DNA from: Lumbricus terrestris
Lineage: Eukaryota > Annelida > Clitellata > Crassiclitellata > Lumbricidae
Direction of reading: 5' to 3'
Assembly: GCA_949752735.1 (NCBI GenBank)
Contig: OX457037.1
Span: 872,001 to 936,000 of the forward strand
Length of the DNA stretch: 64,000 nucleotides
Part shown: in pieces, positions 20,625 through 31,689 of the stretch
Layout: each line of letters begins with the position of its first letter
How positions within the stretch are numbered: the stretch's first letter is position 1
Notes under the pieces: generated by a model
What the model was told of the DNA's origin: nothing
Database searches by the model: none
Seen by the model: only the letters and a program-made list of their open reading frames with translations
Position numbers and translations under genes: made by a program

Positions 20625-22893
20625 ATGCTGCTTAGGGTGGTTCCATCGACAATGGCAACTTTTGAAGTTGTTTCTTCTTTATTCTCCAACCCACCATTTG
20701 GTAATATGACTTATAGAGACTCTTTATCCAAAATATTTTCAGATTCCAAACGTATTTAGGACTGGCGCGAACTAGTTGAAGTTTAGATGATTGCGCATAT
20801 TACGGCAATTTCTTACTAATGAATAATTAACTATTTTGCTACTTACTTTTTAGTATAAAATTAGTCTTGGTCAGTAAATCAATCAGTAAATCAATCATTC
20901 AATCAATCAAAAACTATATATCGCCCATCCAGAATGCCTACTCAGAGGCGCACCCGGCCGAGGTCAAGCGAAAAACAGTCTTCGACCATTATAAACTGAA
21001 AACAGTTTGAAAGGTGTCGAATAATCAAACTCCAGTTTGTTGGACAACCACAGAGAAGGAATGGCTCTGCATTGTCAAAGTAAGCGTGAAAGTAACCATT
21101 GAGTCACCACTTACAGCTTAGTGCAGTACGCGGAGGCCTATGCAAGTGAAAAGTGCGAGGCAGAGCGCACGCAGATAAGACGGTTCTTAGCCTGATAAGC
21201 ATTGCCACGCAAAAGATACAGTCCTGAATGAAATGTGCTGCGGGAAAGAAAAGGCTGAACAGTAAATACCAAGTCAAGCTGCTACTCCAAGTTGTTTAGT
21301 TGGTAATGTCGCTAAATTTTTAAGACTTTCGAAAATGGCGTGTGCTCATTGTCGGAAAGAGAATTAGGTTGAGAGCTCCTAAATTTAGCATGCCACCACA
21401 ACAATCCTCAAATCATTTTGGAGAAGGTCTTGGGTCCTTATGGTACATCCAAGTTTTTCCAATATGGAGCAATCAAGTCGCTTTAAAGATTTCCGGCCCA
21501 TTATATATCAGGTCACCTTTTCCACACACACAGAGGATGAGCAGATGACGACCAGGTCCCGTGGAAGGACGAGGTTATTGAGTCTGCGGTGATGACTACT
21601 GATGAACTTCTTGGGCTATCTGCCATTTTTCTAGGTGACATTCCACCACATCGAATATCTTCCCGCTATCCAGCAGCTGTGCGTCGGGCTTTATGATGGT
21701 CAGAGCCATTTACACATTTAAAATGTGGATGTTCCTCTCCCAATATGAACCTTGACACGGTCTGCTGCCAGTATCAACGAAATCACGGAAGTCTCGTGTC
21801 TTTCGTGTGGCGAACAAGTCTGGAAGTAGGCTATGATAAGAAAGTGTTAGGCCTACTCTTTGTGACTAACATGATATTATAATACCAAGTAGGCCTACTG
21901 TTTCCAGAGCGCAGCGTCAAAAGTTTCTTCCCAAAATGACACAAATTTGCTATCCATGCTGCCCACCGACAAGAACAGGGACGTTGCTAAAGTTGCCACA
22001 GACAAGTGTAGTTTTCACTTCTAGGACTTGCCTGAGTTGCTGGTTGGGATTGTCTTTTTTGACGATCATTTTTAAGTGGATGAGAGGAGACTCATGGCAA
22101 TGGCCCTAAACGAAAATTCAGGTTCTGTGAGATCATTAAAACGAATCCCACCATTCAATGAACCTGTAGCAAAACAGGACTTCCACAATATATTTCCGTC
22201 GTTAAATCACTCATGACATTCTTCAACTCTTTGGAACTGTCTGATGACTTTTTACAGTATGGTCCAAGCCCATATTATTATTGGATCTCGAATGTAATAA
22301 AAGAGCCATGTGATTCTCAAATCCGTTAAAGTGGTTAACTGTATCGCTGAAGTTGAGTAGACACTTCAGATCAAAAATTTAACTCTTCGCCAGCACAAAG
22401 TGTTCTGGCTTAAAGGTCGTAGGGAAACACAAAAGGCAATGCTATGAGCCAACCAAGACGGCAACCATCTAGTTGGTAAAAATCGAACGACTGACAAATT
22501 CGTCGGAAAATGTTGATATTCTCGGCTACATTGTCATAAAATTGTTGTCTTCTAATTTTTGCAGTTAATGTCTCAAAACTACCCAAAATTTACTCATTCC
22601 GACATGACTGTTGTAAAATAATTTAGAAAATTAATAATAAATTGCATACGTCAGAATTTGAGGATGACTAGTATGCATTTATTACTAACATTGCCGTTTG
22701 CCGATGTCTTGATAAGTTTGATGAAAACATTACGAAATTAGTAAAATTTCGTCAGCTCCGCGCCAGTCCTAAATATTAATATTTTCTTATAATTTTTTCT
22801 ATCTGTGACCTACTAACACCTGGCGTCACGAAATGGTGGGTTGGAGAACAAATTTAAAGCACTTTCATTTTTTAGAACCACCCTAATGCTGCT
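20625..22893. mobile_element. 2.25-kb DNA transposon, TAGGGTGG ends, 8-bp target duplication
   Basis: The element occupies 20633-22885. Its ends are inverted copies: both begin TAGGGTGGTTC and both carry TTCTCCAACCCACCATTT about 45 bp inside. ATGCTGCT flanks it at 20625-20632 and 22886-22893. The interior is degraded and I could not read a transposase. A LINE fragment (20911-21270) has inserted inside. It shares its terminal octamer and 8-bp duplication with the element at 49833-52038. Superfamilies with 8-bp duplications include hAT, P, Merlin and KDZ; which one is open. Confidence 0.85.
20911..21270 (-). mobile_element. LINE 3' end fragment nested in the TAGGGTGG element
   Basis: Matches 59110-59349 plus 59803-59900 in the same orientation. 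Shared blocks are tactcagaggcgcacccggccgag-like text, aacagtcttcgacc, ctctgcattgt and acgcagataag. In the better copy this region encodes a LINE C-terminal tail. This copy is frame-broken. Confidence 0.65.
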
Positions 22894-23469
22894 TTTTGAT
22901 TTATATTGTAATACATTTAAATATGATGAAGCATTCTCGTTATAAAAACGATTTTGACATGAACCTAGGCCTATGTGAGCTAATTCGGAATGCGAACTGT
23001 CTATGAAAACCGTTCCTCTTCTTTCTGCGTGCAGACGAGCTAAAATCTTGGTCAACGTCCTTCACAGGGAAGTCTTAGCTCGACAAGGCGAACCAATGGG
23101 CAAATGGGTAATGCAAGTAAGCGCGGCGAAAGATCCACCATCGCAGACAAATTATCATATGCATGAAGCAGTGCTTTTAATTCGTATTCAGAAAGAATTA
23201 GTAAAATATGCCGACAGACTTCTGCGAAAGATATAGGCCCCTATGACGTACATTGCATAGGCTATGTATAATGTTCTACACATATGCAATGTATTAGACC
23301 ATCTATACATCTTTTGCAGAAGTCTAGTGGCCGCGAGTCCATTTCAGCTGAGATCCAAACACACCAGCTGTCTGCGGAATAATAACTTAATTTGATAGCA
23401 ATTATTTTTTAAATGACTTGAAAAAAGAAGTTGTTTAACTTTTCGTTTCATCACCCGGAGTTTCTAGGA
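22894..23469. other. Intron-type sequence, no supported gene
   Basis: A short plus-strand open frame (23003-23236) has no motif support. The segment leads into the LINE at 23470. Confidence 0.4.
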
Positions 23470-24447
23470 TGATAGTCGCTGCGCGGTGAGATGCGGAGGG
23501 GAAGTGGGAGAACGGTTCCAGATTGTGACAGGAGTAAGACAGGGATGCGTTTTGTCACCAATGCTTTTTGCCTTAATCATGGACTGGGTGATGATGAGAG
23601 TAGCAGAGGACGCCAATATTGGTTTAAGATGGGTGAATGAGGAGAGGCTGAGGGACTTGGATTTCGCAGACGATATCGCCTTGTTGGACAATACCTGGAA
23701 AGGGATGAAAGAATTAACACTTAGAACACAGATGGAAGCAGCAAAGGTGGGGCTCGCCATCAATCCAAGCAAAACAAACTCATGGAAATTGGAAAATGGG
23801 AAGAGGAAGGCAGTATTGTTGTGGGCGGCATAGAAGTAGAATCTATAGATGGTTTTTGCTACCTTGGTAGCCAAATATCAGCAGACAGCAGCTGTGACAG
23901 GAAAATAAAAACACGTTAGGAAAGGCAATGCTGCTTTTGGAGGGCTTGATAAGATCTGGAAGAAGAACGGATGCAGCATAAGAACTAAGATGCACCTCTA
24001 TAATGTCGTAGTCTTGAGTAGCCTACACTTCTGTATGGATCAGAGACATGGCCGATGACGGTGGCAAACAAGAGAAGACTGGAGGTAGCACATCACAAAT
24101 GTCTAAGAAGAATCCTGCAAGTATCATGGTGGGACAAGATACCAAACAAAACTATAAGAGAGAGGACGGGGCAGGAAGAAATGGAAGACATCATCAGAAG
24201 AAGACGACTGAGGTGGGCGGGACACATGTTCCGCATGGAGGATGAAAGAAGAGCCAATCAAGTGATGTCATGGATTCCTGGAGGGAAGAGGAGGAGAGGA
24301 AGGCCGAGAAAGAACTGGCCGGAGACCATCAGAGAGGACTTGAGATGCCTGGAGTTGTCGTGGGACGAGGCCAGGGAGCTGGCGTCGGACAGAGAGGAAT
24401 GGAGACGATGCGTTGCCCGATGTGCAGATCTGCACGGGATGGACTAA
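23470..24447 (+). mobile_element. Non-LTR retrotransposon, RT palm and C-terminal part, frame-broken
   Basis: One frame (23486-23833) reads TGVRQGCVLSPMLFALIMDW and then LRDLDFADDIALLDNT, which are RT motifs including the FADD catalytic motif. After a frameshift it continues with the C-terminal block: LRWAGHMFRMEDERRANQV, GGKRRRGRPRKNWPETIRED and DREEWRRCVARCADLHGMD, ending at 24447. The protein is split by frameshifts and the element is 5'-truncated, so it is not functional. It lies in the interval between the TM exon and A5. Confidence 0.8.
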
Positions 24448-24802
24448 GTACTAAGTAAGTAACTTTTCATTGGATTACATATTTGGATGGCTAAAAACTG
24501 TGGACTGACTCGTTAAAAGTGGTTTAACTTTTATTCTGTTTCGGATTTGTTTGTGAATTTTTGGCTGTTGTAGGTTACGCTTTCTCCCAATTCTACATGT
24601 ATAGGCCTATACATAATTATCAAGGCGGCAGTTGACTCATTTGACGGCTGTGAGGACCCGTCATGCACAGCGTACCGGGATAAGATCCCAGCTGTAGCCT
24701 AATTCTGATTCTGCTCCTGCGACGACCAATCTGCTCTTTATAAGTGGACGACCTGAGCCTGCATCGATCCCAGTCGATCGAATTAAGAGCGCAATTACCA
24801 AG

Positions 24803-25220
24803 AGTAGCACCATAGCTTTTTTAAATAATTTTTTTTAACTGCACAACCGGGAATAATTATTTTAGCGTTTGTGGCAGTTTTCCCAAAAAATGCCGCAAGT
24901 GACCAGCGACAAATTCTGATGGCCTTTTCTTAGTCGTTTGCCACAATTTTCCATGAAATGTCCTAATTAGCAGCGTATATAATTTTATGACCTTTTTAGT
25001 CATCCGCTTTGAATTTCGGATCTTGGCTTGGCTTTCTGCTGCATATTTTTCACTGCACACGCCTTTCATTCCGCTTCCTTCTTTCATGCATGTGAACCAG
25101 CTGCAGTTACCTTTTTCCAATGGTTACCACTGCGCAAGACGGCTTTACAATTGCACAAAATCCGTTTTAAACTGCGCTTTTTGTGTAGAACTGCACGTTT
25201 AAAAAAGCCCTAAGTAGCAC
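24803..25220. mobile_element. 402-bp MITE with 8-bp target duplication
   Basis: The element at 24811-25212 is flanked by AGTAGCAC (24803-24810 and 25213-25220). The ends are inverted: TAGCTTTTTTAAAT with AACTGCAC inside on the left, and its counterpart AACTGCACGTTTAAAAAAGC on the right. The same end sequence (GGGCTTTT with a GTGCAGTT block) bounds the element at 49789-52200, so the two belong to one hAT-like family. No coding capacity. Confidence 0.75.
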
Positions 25221-27302
25221 TTCTTCTTTTGATGGTCTAGGACTATTATAGGCAGTGGATAAAAAATAATGGGCGGAAGTATGGCGTCTTCGAACAATAA
25301 ATGCCCAGAGATATAATGCCTGGATCTGTCTACGCGTAGACGCTATTCACAGTTATTACAGTACAGCGTCTGCCGAGGCTTTTTGCTGAAAAGAGACCAA
25401 GTCCCGTTCGACGTTGACTTTCATCTGAATAGTCTACCACGTCTTCGCTTTGCATAGATCTAATAATTTCCAAGTCGTTTTCTTCCTCATTCGCATTCAA
25501 TGCAGTTAATACTATTTCGTCTGAAAACCTATTGTACGCCGCTGACGTATATGTGGCACACGTATCGTGAGAACACCATAGGCTACAATACGATGCGATC
25601 TGATGCATAGCAATACAATACAACAAATGCGGTAGTATCTTCTATGCTTTGGAGAACTTCAATGCAGCTCTTTCACCTCAGTTTAATAGAGGTTTTGTGA
25701 CTTGTCGGTGTATGTTTGTTCTATCTAAAGCCGAATGGTATTTTTTGCATCGTATAAAAACTACGCCAGGTCTTTGATGGCCACCAAGAAGCGAATCTAT
25801 GGACGTCCAAGGGTTTGTCATTTTCTGAATGCTGAAAGCAGCTTTGCATTAATGCAAGCGTGACCAAAGTGCCGCAAAACACGCCGTCCTCTTTCTGCGT
25901 ATGTATGACAGTTTATTTTCAAGACGGCTGTTAAAAATAATCCAGAAAAATAACAAAGAGGGCATTATCATAGACATGAGTCGAAAGCATCTATCTATAA
26001 TTTATATATCTGTCTGCCCTTCAAGACAACTATTCAAAGGCGCTCCCGACCCTGGCATGGTCAAAGAGGAAGATAATTATTGAGTAGCTTATAAAAAAAA
26101 CTAGACAGGCTGCCGCGTGAAAGAACGCATGCTAGAGGGGAGGCAATTCCAAACTGAGGACCTCTATCGATAAATCCCACTTCTGTCTGATGGCATTTCG
26201 TGTGGCGCCGCAAAGTTGCCTCTGGAGGTCGAGGGTAGCGTACCGTAGTTACAGTAAATAGCTCCCGAAGGTAGCCTTGCTCACTGCCTAATGTATGGTG
26301 TTAGACCGTAGCGGAGACGCTATAATGAATGCACATGCTTGACTGGGAACCAGAGGAGGATTTCCATTACATAAGTTGAGATGTGACCATACTTAGTGAC
26401 ACCCCAACCCAGCGAGCATCCACCCGCAGAACTCCTCTAAGGATTGCCATCGGATCTCCGAAAGTGCTTAGTAGAGCGAGGAGCAGTGGTCCAATTGATT
26501 AACGAGAAAGACACGAACCAAAGTGGCAGAAGAGAGTGGACATGGATTAAAAATGGAACTGGAGACAACCGATGGCCATAGCCTAACTGGCACAAGAGAT
26601 CGTAACAGGGTCTATTCATTATTTAATTAACGCGATAATAATTATTATGCTCCGCAAAAGACGAACTGGTACGAGAACAGAATGCAAGGAGAGACGCAAT
26701 ACCCTATACCTGTGGCAGAGAGAATGTCAAGTAGAGGCCCAAAGAAAGATCGACGAGAAGGCCAAGCGTGTCAAGTGGCCAGGGCAAACGGGATGAGTGA
26801 AAGATAATTGTTACAGGGGTTGACAGCTATGAAGATAAGACCAGAGAAGTGAAAGGTCCTGGAGTCAAGAGGTCATGGACAGGCGGCTCAGTCACTCAGG
26901 AAGTCCACCAATGTCAAGGGCAGTAATTATACGCTGCCATGGGCATTGGATTGGTCCATTATTATAATACTTGCCCTATATATTATGACATGGAGCAAGT
27001 ATGCCTATAGCCTGGGACCAACCAATGTCACCCGTTGGTGGTGAAGAGGGGGCGCAGAAGGACATACTATGATATTGCTCTTAGCATGGCACACTGCTAC
27101 TAAAACCCAGTCCGGTCGCGTCTTCTGCATTTGTATCTAGTCCAACAACATGAAAAACATATACAATAATATAACAATATCAGCATCTGATCCTTACCGT
27201 AGTTAAGCGATGATCGCATCGGGTTGTTACAAGGAAAATCGAGGGACAGTAACATCATTAATATGCACCGGTTTTGTGACTTGTGGGTCTATCCATTTAA
27301 TT
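25221..27302. other. Repeat-derived but unassigned interval
   Basis: Several short open frames exist, none with a recognised domain. About 26640-26950 on the plus strand looks like a decayed coding repeat, with charged text such as AQRKIDEKAKRVKWPGQTG followed by stops. I cannot assign it. Confidence 0.35.
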
Positions 27303-28008
<706 letters not shown>

Positions 28009-28189
28009 TCGTTTAAAGAGCAAAAACAGATTGGCAAACCGCAACCTGGTACATTGAGACAGACAAAAACTACATTCAAATAATAATATTGATATTAAAG
28101 GAAGCAATTGGAATTGAATCGAATCTATAGTTAGACTATGCTTTAGTTATAATTATGCTTGAAAAAAACTTTGGAGACAAAGTTCCGGT

Positions 28190-28560
28190 CATCTTGCTCT
28201 GTCCTCCCACCCCGGCCCCCCCACACCATCCCATTCCACTCCGCTTAACCCCACCTCACATCAAAACATTTTGACTTATCAAATACATGAAAAAATAATG
28301 TTTCACTTTGTTTTCATTCCTCTCCACTTTATCTCCACCTCGCCTCATCCCACCAAACTTCAACCCCATCCCGCCGTTACCCCGCCTTACTCCGTCCCCA
28401 CCATCCCACACCGCTATGACACTGTAGTCAATTTTGGTTTCTCGCTCCTCCACTCCACCTCGGCTTTCTATCCCTTGCCTTTTGACCCACCCTTTCCTCC
28501 ATTCAGCCCTTCCCTGGGGTAGCCAGCTACGCCAGGTAACATTCAGATTTTAGACCCATT
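28190..28560. repeat. C-rich low-complexity stretch
   Basis: Runs such as ccaccccggcccccccacacc recall the C-rich stretches at 12590-13190 and 16600-16960. It may be a Helitron-like body, but no clean CTAG end was found here. Confidence 0.4.
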
Positions 28561-28579
28561 CCGCCCCTACCTGACCACA

Positions 28580-28799
28580 GGGCGCGGTGGTGTAGTGGTG
28601 GCGTCGTTGCCTTGAAGCCGGAAGGTTCGAGGTTCGAATCCACTTCAAGTCGCCGCGTAGGGACCTTGGGTAAGTCCTTCACTCGCAATTGCTCAGCGCT
28701 TCGGCGTGAAACTCCGATGCAGTGTCCGCTCTGCAGTCGGGAGCGCCTCTGAGTAGAGAGCTTGAAGGGGCGCTATAACAACTGCGCATACAAATACAA
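28580..28799 (+). mobile_element. tRNA-derived SINE, full-length-looking copy
   Basis: Starts GGGCGCGGTGGTGTAGTGG (A-box TGGTGTAGTGG) and has B-box GGTTCGAATCC at 28631-28641. It continues into a tRNA-unrelated body (gcaattgctcagcgcttcgg, gaaactccgatgc, gagcgcctctgagtagagag) and ends gcgctataacaac. It serves as the reference for the copies at 17793, 43884 and 49711/52201. Confidence 0.8.
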
Positions 28800-28800
28800 A

Positions 28801-30059
28801 TGCAAACACCGAATCATACCCGACACCACCCCACCCACCCCGCCCCACCCATTCCCCATCCAGCCCCAAACCCTCTGGGGTAACTAGCATTTCCGGAAAA
28901 TTTTAGTTGACCCGGCAAATTATTAGGTGTGCAACTGTGCGTCAGTGTTTGCTGCGTATTGTAGCGTCATGTATTTTATTACGAGACATCTCGTTGCTGG
29001 CGTGTGAGGGAAACATTTTATAAGACGTATCTCGTAATAGGCGGCTTATGTGTCAAAAAGCAGAGGGAGAAATGTGACAATCTGTCTTGAACCGAACAGG
29101 CGCGTAAGTAGTGATGATGTTTATTGAACACTACTCACCATGCTCCAATAAAGAGACCATGAGCAGAATGAATGCTACTTTTATAATCATCATATCTCTG
29201 TTTCTGTCGCCTGCCATCTTGACTCAGCTCATCTGTTCACAGGTTTCGTCGATTCTGTATTTTCACTGTCCAAACAAACGCACAAAAATGAAACTTACAT
29301 CCATGTGCTGGTCATGGCAATAGATTATACAATGAATAGATTACAATTATGAGGTAAGGGGATGCGATTAAAATTTCGATCACGTGGCAACAACGAAACT
29401 AGATGAACCTAAGCTGCTCGACCTCACGCAGGTGGAAACTTTGAATCCTCGCCACTCCATCATTAGTCGGGATTCTGTCGAGGTTTGCGATTTCCGTCTT
29501 ACTCTCGACAGTCAACTTTCAACGGCGTCGCGCATCACCGGAGTTGCGAGGACCAATCATGAAACAGCTGATGTCGGTTTCTCGATCTCTCGCGCAATGT
29601 GTGACGACTCACCATCTCGTGCAAAGTTCAATACCGAGTCGAATTGATTCCTGCAATGTCGTCTTTGCTGGAATCTGACGTCGCATCAAGCATTCAACTT
29701 AACGCGATCATAAACGCTGTTGATGTTGTTGTTGTTGCTGCTGCTGCTGTTGATGCTCGTCTCATCGTGTGGTTTAAAACGTTCGACCACATTACAACCT
29801 CGACGTCAGATGCGCGTCAGTGACTTGGAATAGGCAAACGCAACAGATTCACAATTTCATCATGGTTCAGGGTGAACTCCTCATTTCCCGAACACGATCT
29901 GCTCTGTAAATGGCCCATGGTATGGAGTGGGCTGCCACTGGCGATGCATTGCGCATCTTATGCTTAGGGTTTGCTCAGATCTGTGCTTTCGCAACCTTAA
30001 AAGCGTTCTTTTCAACCGAGGTTTAAGTATGGAGCGCTTCTGATTAAAAGGTCGCTATA
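28801..30059. other. No supported gene
   Basis: A plus-strand frame at 29159-29260 starts MNATFIIIISLFLSPAILTQ, which looks like a signal peptide, but no convincing donor or next exon was seen. A frame at 29384-29647 has no recognised domain. The rest is AT-rich. Confidence 0.35.
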
Positions 30060-30250
30060 ATAATTTATGTCAATTCAGTCAAAAATCTCGAACGACTCTA
30101 CTTCACCAAGAAAGTCTTGGCGAGACACGGTCATACAGGATCTGGGCGACGGGGAAATGACGTGGGAGGAGGCTGGGAGGATTGCGGAGGACAGAGTGAT
30201 GTGGAGGAGCTGTGTCGCCCGATGCGCTGTCAGCGCGTGGAAGGACTAAG
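30060..30250 (+). mobile_element. LINE C-terminal fragment
   Basis: Reads SPRKSWRDTVIQDL, then MTWEEAGRIAEDRVMWRSCV and ARCAVSAWKD before a stop. This corresponds to the last residues of the LINE protein at 24340-24447 (REEWRRCVARCADLHGMD). Only the terminal piece is retained. Confidence 0.65.
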
Positions 30251-30412
30251 GTATAAGGTAGAAGGCTAGAAGCCTTATAAGGTCTAAGGTATAAGGTATA
30301 AGCCTTATAGGATACAAGGTATAAACCTTATAAGGTCTAAGGTAGAAGCCTTATAAGGTATACATAAGGTAGAAGCCTTATAAGGTATACGTAAGGTATA
30401 AGCCTTATAATT
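30248..30412. repeat. Irregular tandem repeat of an AAGGTATAAGCCTTATAAGG-type unit
   Basis: Units of about 20-35 bp built from aaggta/tagaagccttataaggt follow the LINE stop codon directly, so this may be the LINE's tail. Each unit is partly self-complementary (AAGG...CCTT). Confidence 0.7.
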
Positions 30413-31048
30413 TGTACTTCGCAAACAACAGACGGTCGATATCGGATGAGCCCAGAAAACCGCGATTTCTATCGCCAACGTCCATGTATGCTTTTTTAAA
30501 CAGAGACGTATAAAATGGATTATCTGGTTTTCGGGTCGATGATCCACTTGCAACTTGTAATAGTGATCGCGTGGAACTGTCCTCTTGCAGCTCTTCAGAA
30601 AGACTAGACGTTTGTGTTTCAAAACATTTGAATTGCGCTTTCCACGTAATTCGAACCATTAGAATTTGCTTTTCTGACAACAGACAGTTTTTGATGCATC
30701 ATAGAAGTAGCGGGCCATCTATGATGTCATAATATAAAAAGGCGTCGTCTTTACAGCTACAATCCGCCTACGATAACAATAATATTATTCTCGAGTGTAG
30801 GCTACCATTTTTTTATAGGGCAGCGAGTGGGAACTGTAAGTAGAACGCTGATCGTGAATCTGGATGAGGGATCTTCGACAAATAACAGAATCCATCTGGA
30901 CAGAAAGTGCTAAAGGAAAATACTAAGAATAGGGTGGATGCAGAAGGTAAACAACACAGAACAATAGGCCTACAAGCGAGTGCAGCTAAAGGAAAACATC
31001 ATGCAGAAGCTGATCAGAAGAAAACTAGGATTGTTCGGGCACATCTGC

Positions 31049-31088
31049 CTTTAATGAGACTGAAGTCATGACTTCAGTCTCATTAAAG
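31049..31088. repeat. Perfect 40-bp palindrome
   Basis: Begins CTTTAATGAGACTGAAGTCA and is followed at once by its exact reverse complement. It sits on the inner edge of the left arm of the 215-bp inverted repeat. Confidence 0.9.
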
Positions 31089-31126
31089 GATCAGAGGCAG
31101 TTTGTAAGGAGCCTGTAACTGTCCAG

Positions 31127-31137
31127 ATCATCATCAA

Positions 31138-31180
<43 letters not shown>

Positions 31181-31199
31181 GTCGTCGTCGTCGTCGTCG

Positions 31200-31241
<42 letters not shown>

Positions 31242-31258
31242 ACAACAACAACAACAAC
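31127..31258. repeat. (CAT)n-(CGT)n-(CAT)n-(AAC)n microsatellite
   Basis: A triplet tract in the spacer of the inverted repeat. Open frames through it are compositional. Confidence 0.95.
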
Positions 31259-31265
31259 CGTGGGC

Positions 31266-31560
31266 TCAACGCCCGTAGGTGTCCGATGCCTTCTTCGCCA
31301 GGTCCTTCCATTTTCTTCTATCCAGCGCCGCTCTGCTCAGCTCCTGAAGCGAGGCTTTGCCCCAATCGGATACGTCGTCGAGCCACTCCCTATGCGGCCT
31401 TCCTCTCTTATTTGTCCCGTCCATTCGTCCGAACATCAGTGCTTTGATCTTCCTGCTGTTATCCATTCTGCAGATGTGCCCGAACAATCCTAGTTTTCTT
31501 CTGATCAGCTTCTGCATGATGTTTTCCTTTAGCTGCACTCGCTTGTAGGCCTATTGTTCT
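31266..31560 (-). mobile_element. LINE C-terminal fragment, minus strand
   Basis: Reads RRKLGLFGHICRMDNSRKIK, NKRGRPHREWLDDVSDWGK and LDRRKWKDLAKKASDTYGR before a stop. This is the same GHICRM ... GRPxxxW architecture as the LINE pieces at 18600 and 24180. Its upstream part forms one arm of the 215-bp inverted repeat. Confidence 0.7.
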
Positions 31561-31689
31561 GTGTTGTTTACCTTCTGCATCCACCCTATTCTTAGTAATT
31601 TCCTTTAGCACTTTCTGTCCAGATGGATTCTGTTATTTGTCGAAGATCCCTCATCCAGATTCACGATCAGCGTTCTACTTACAGCGGTC

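Larger units (their letters stand above)
30834..31684. repeat. Inverted repeat, 215-bp arms, LINE-derived
   Basis: 30834-31048 is the reverse complement of 31470-31684, with about one mismatch by eye. The arms encode part of a LINE C-terminal region (ENIMQKLIRRKLGLFGHIC). The right arm continues on the minus strand into the rest of that region, the left arm stops at a 40-bp palindrome. The spacer holds a (CAT)n/(CGT)n microsatellite. Confidence 0.85.

Noticed and set aside
28580..28660. Possible functional tRNA gene
   Set aside because: A- and B-boxes are present, but no full cloverleaf could be drawn and the text continues into a shared body with several copies, so it is a SINE head.
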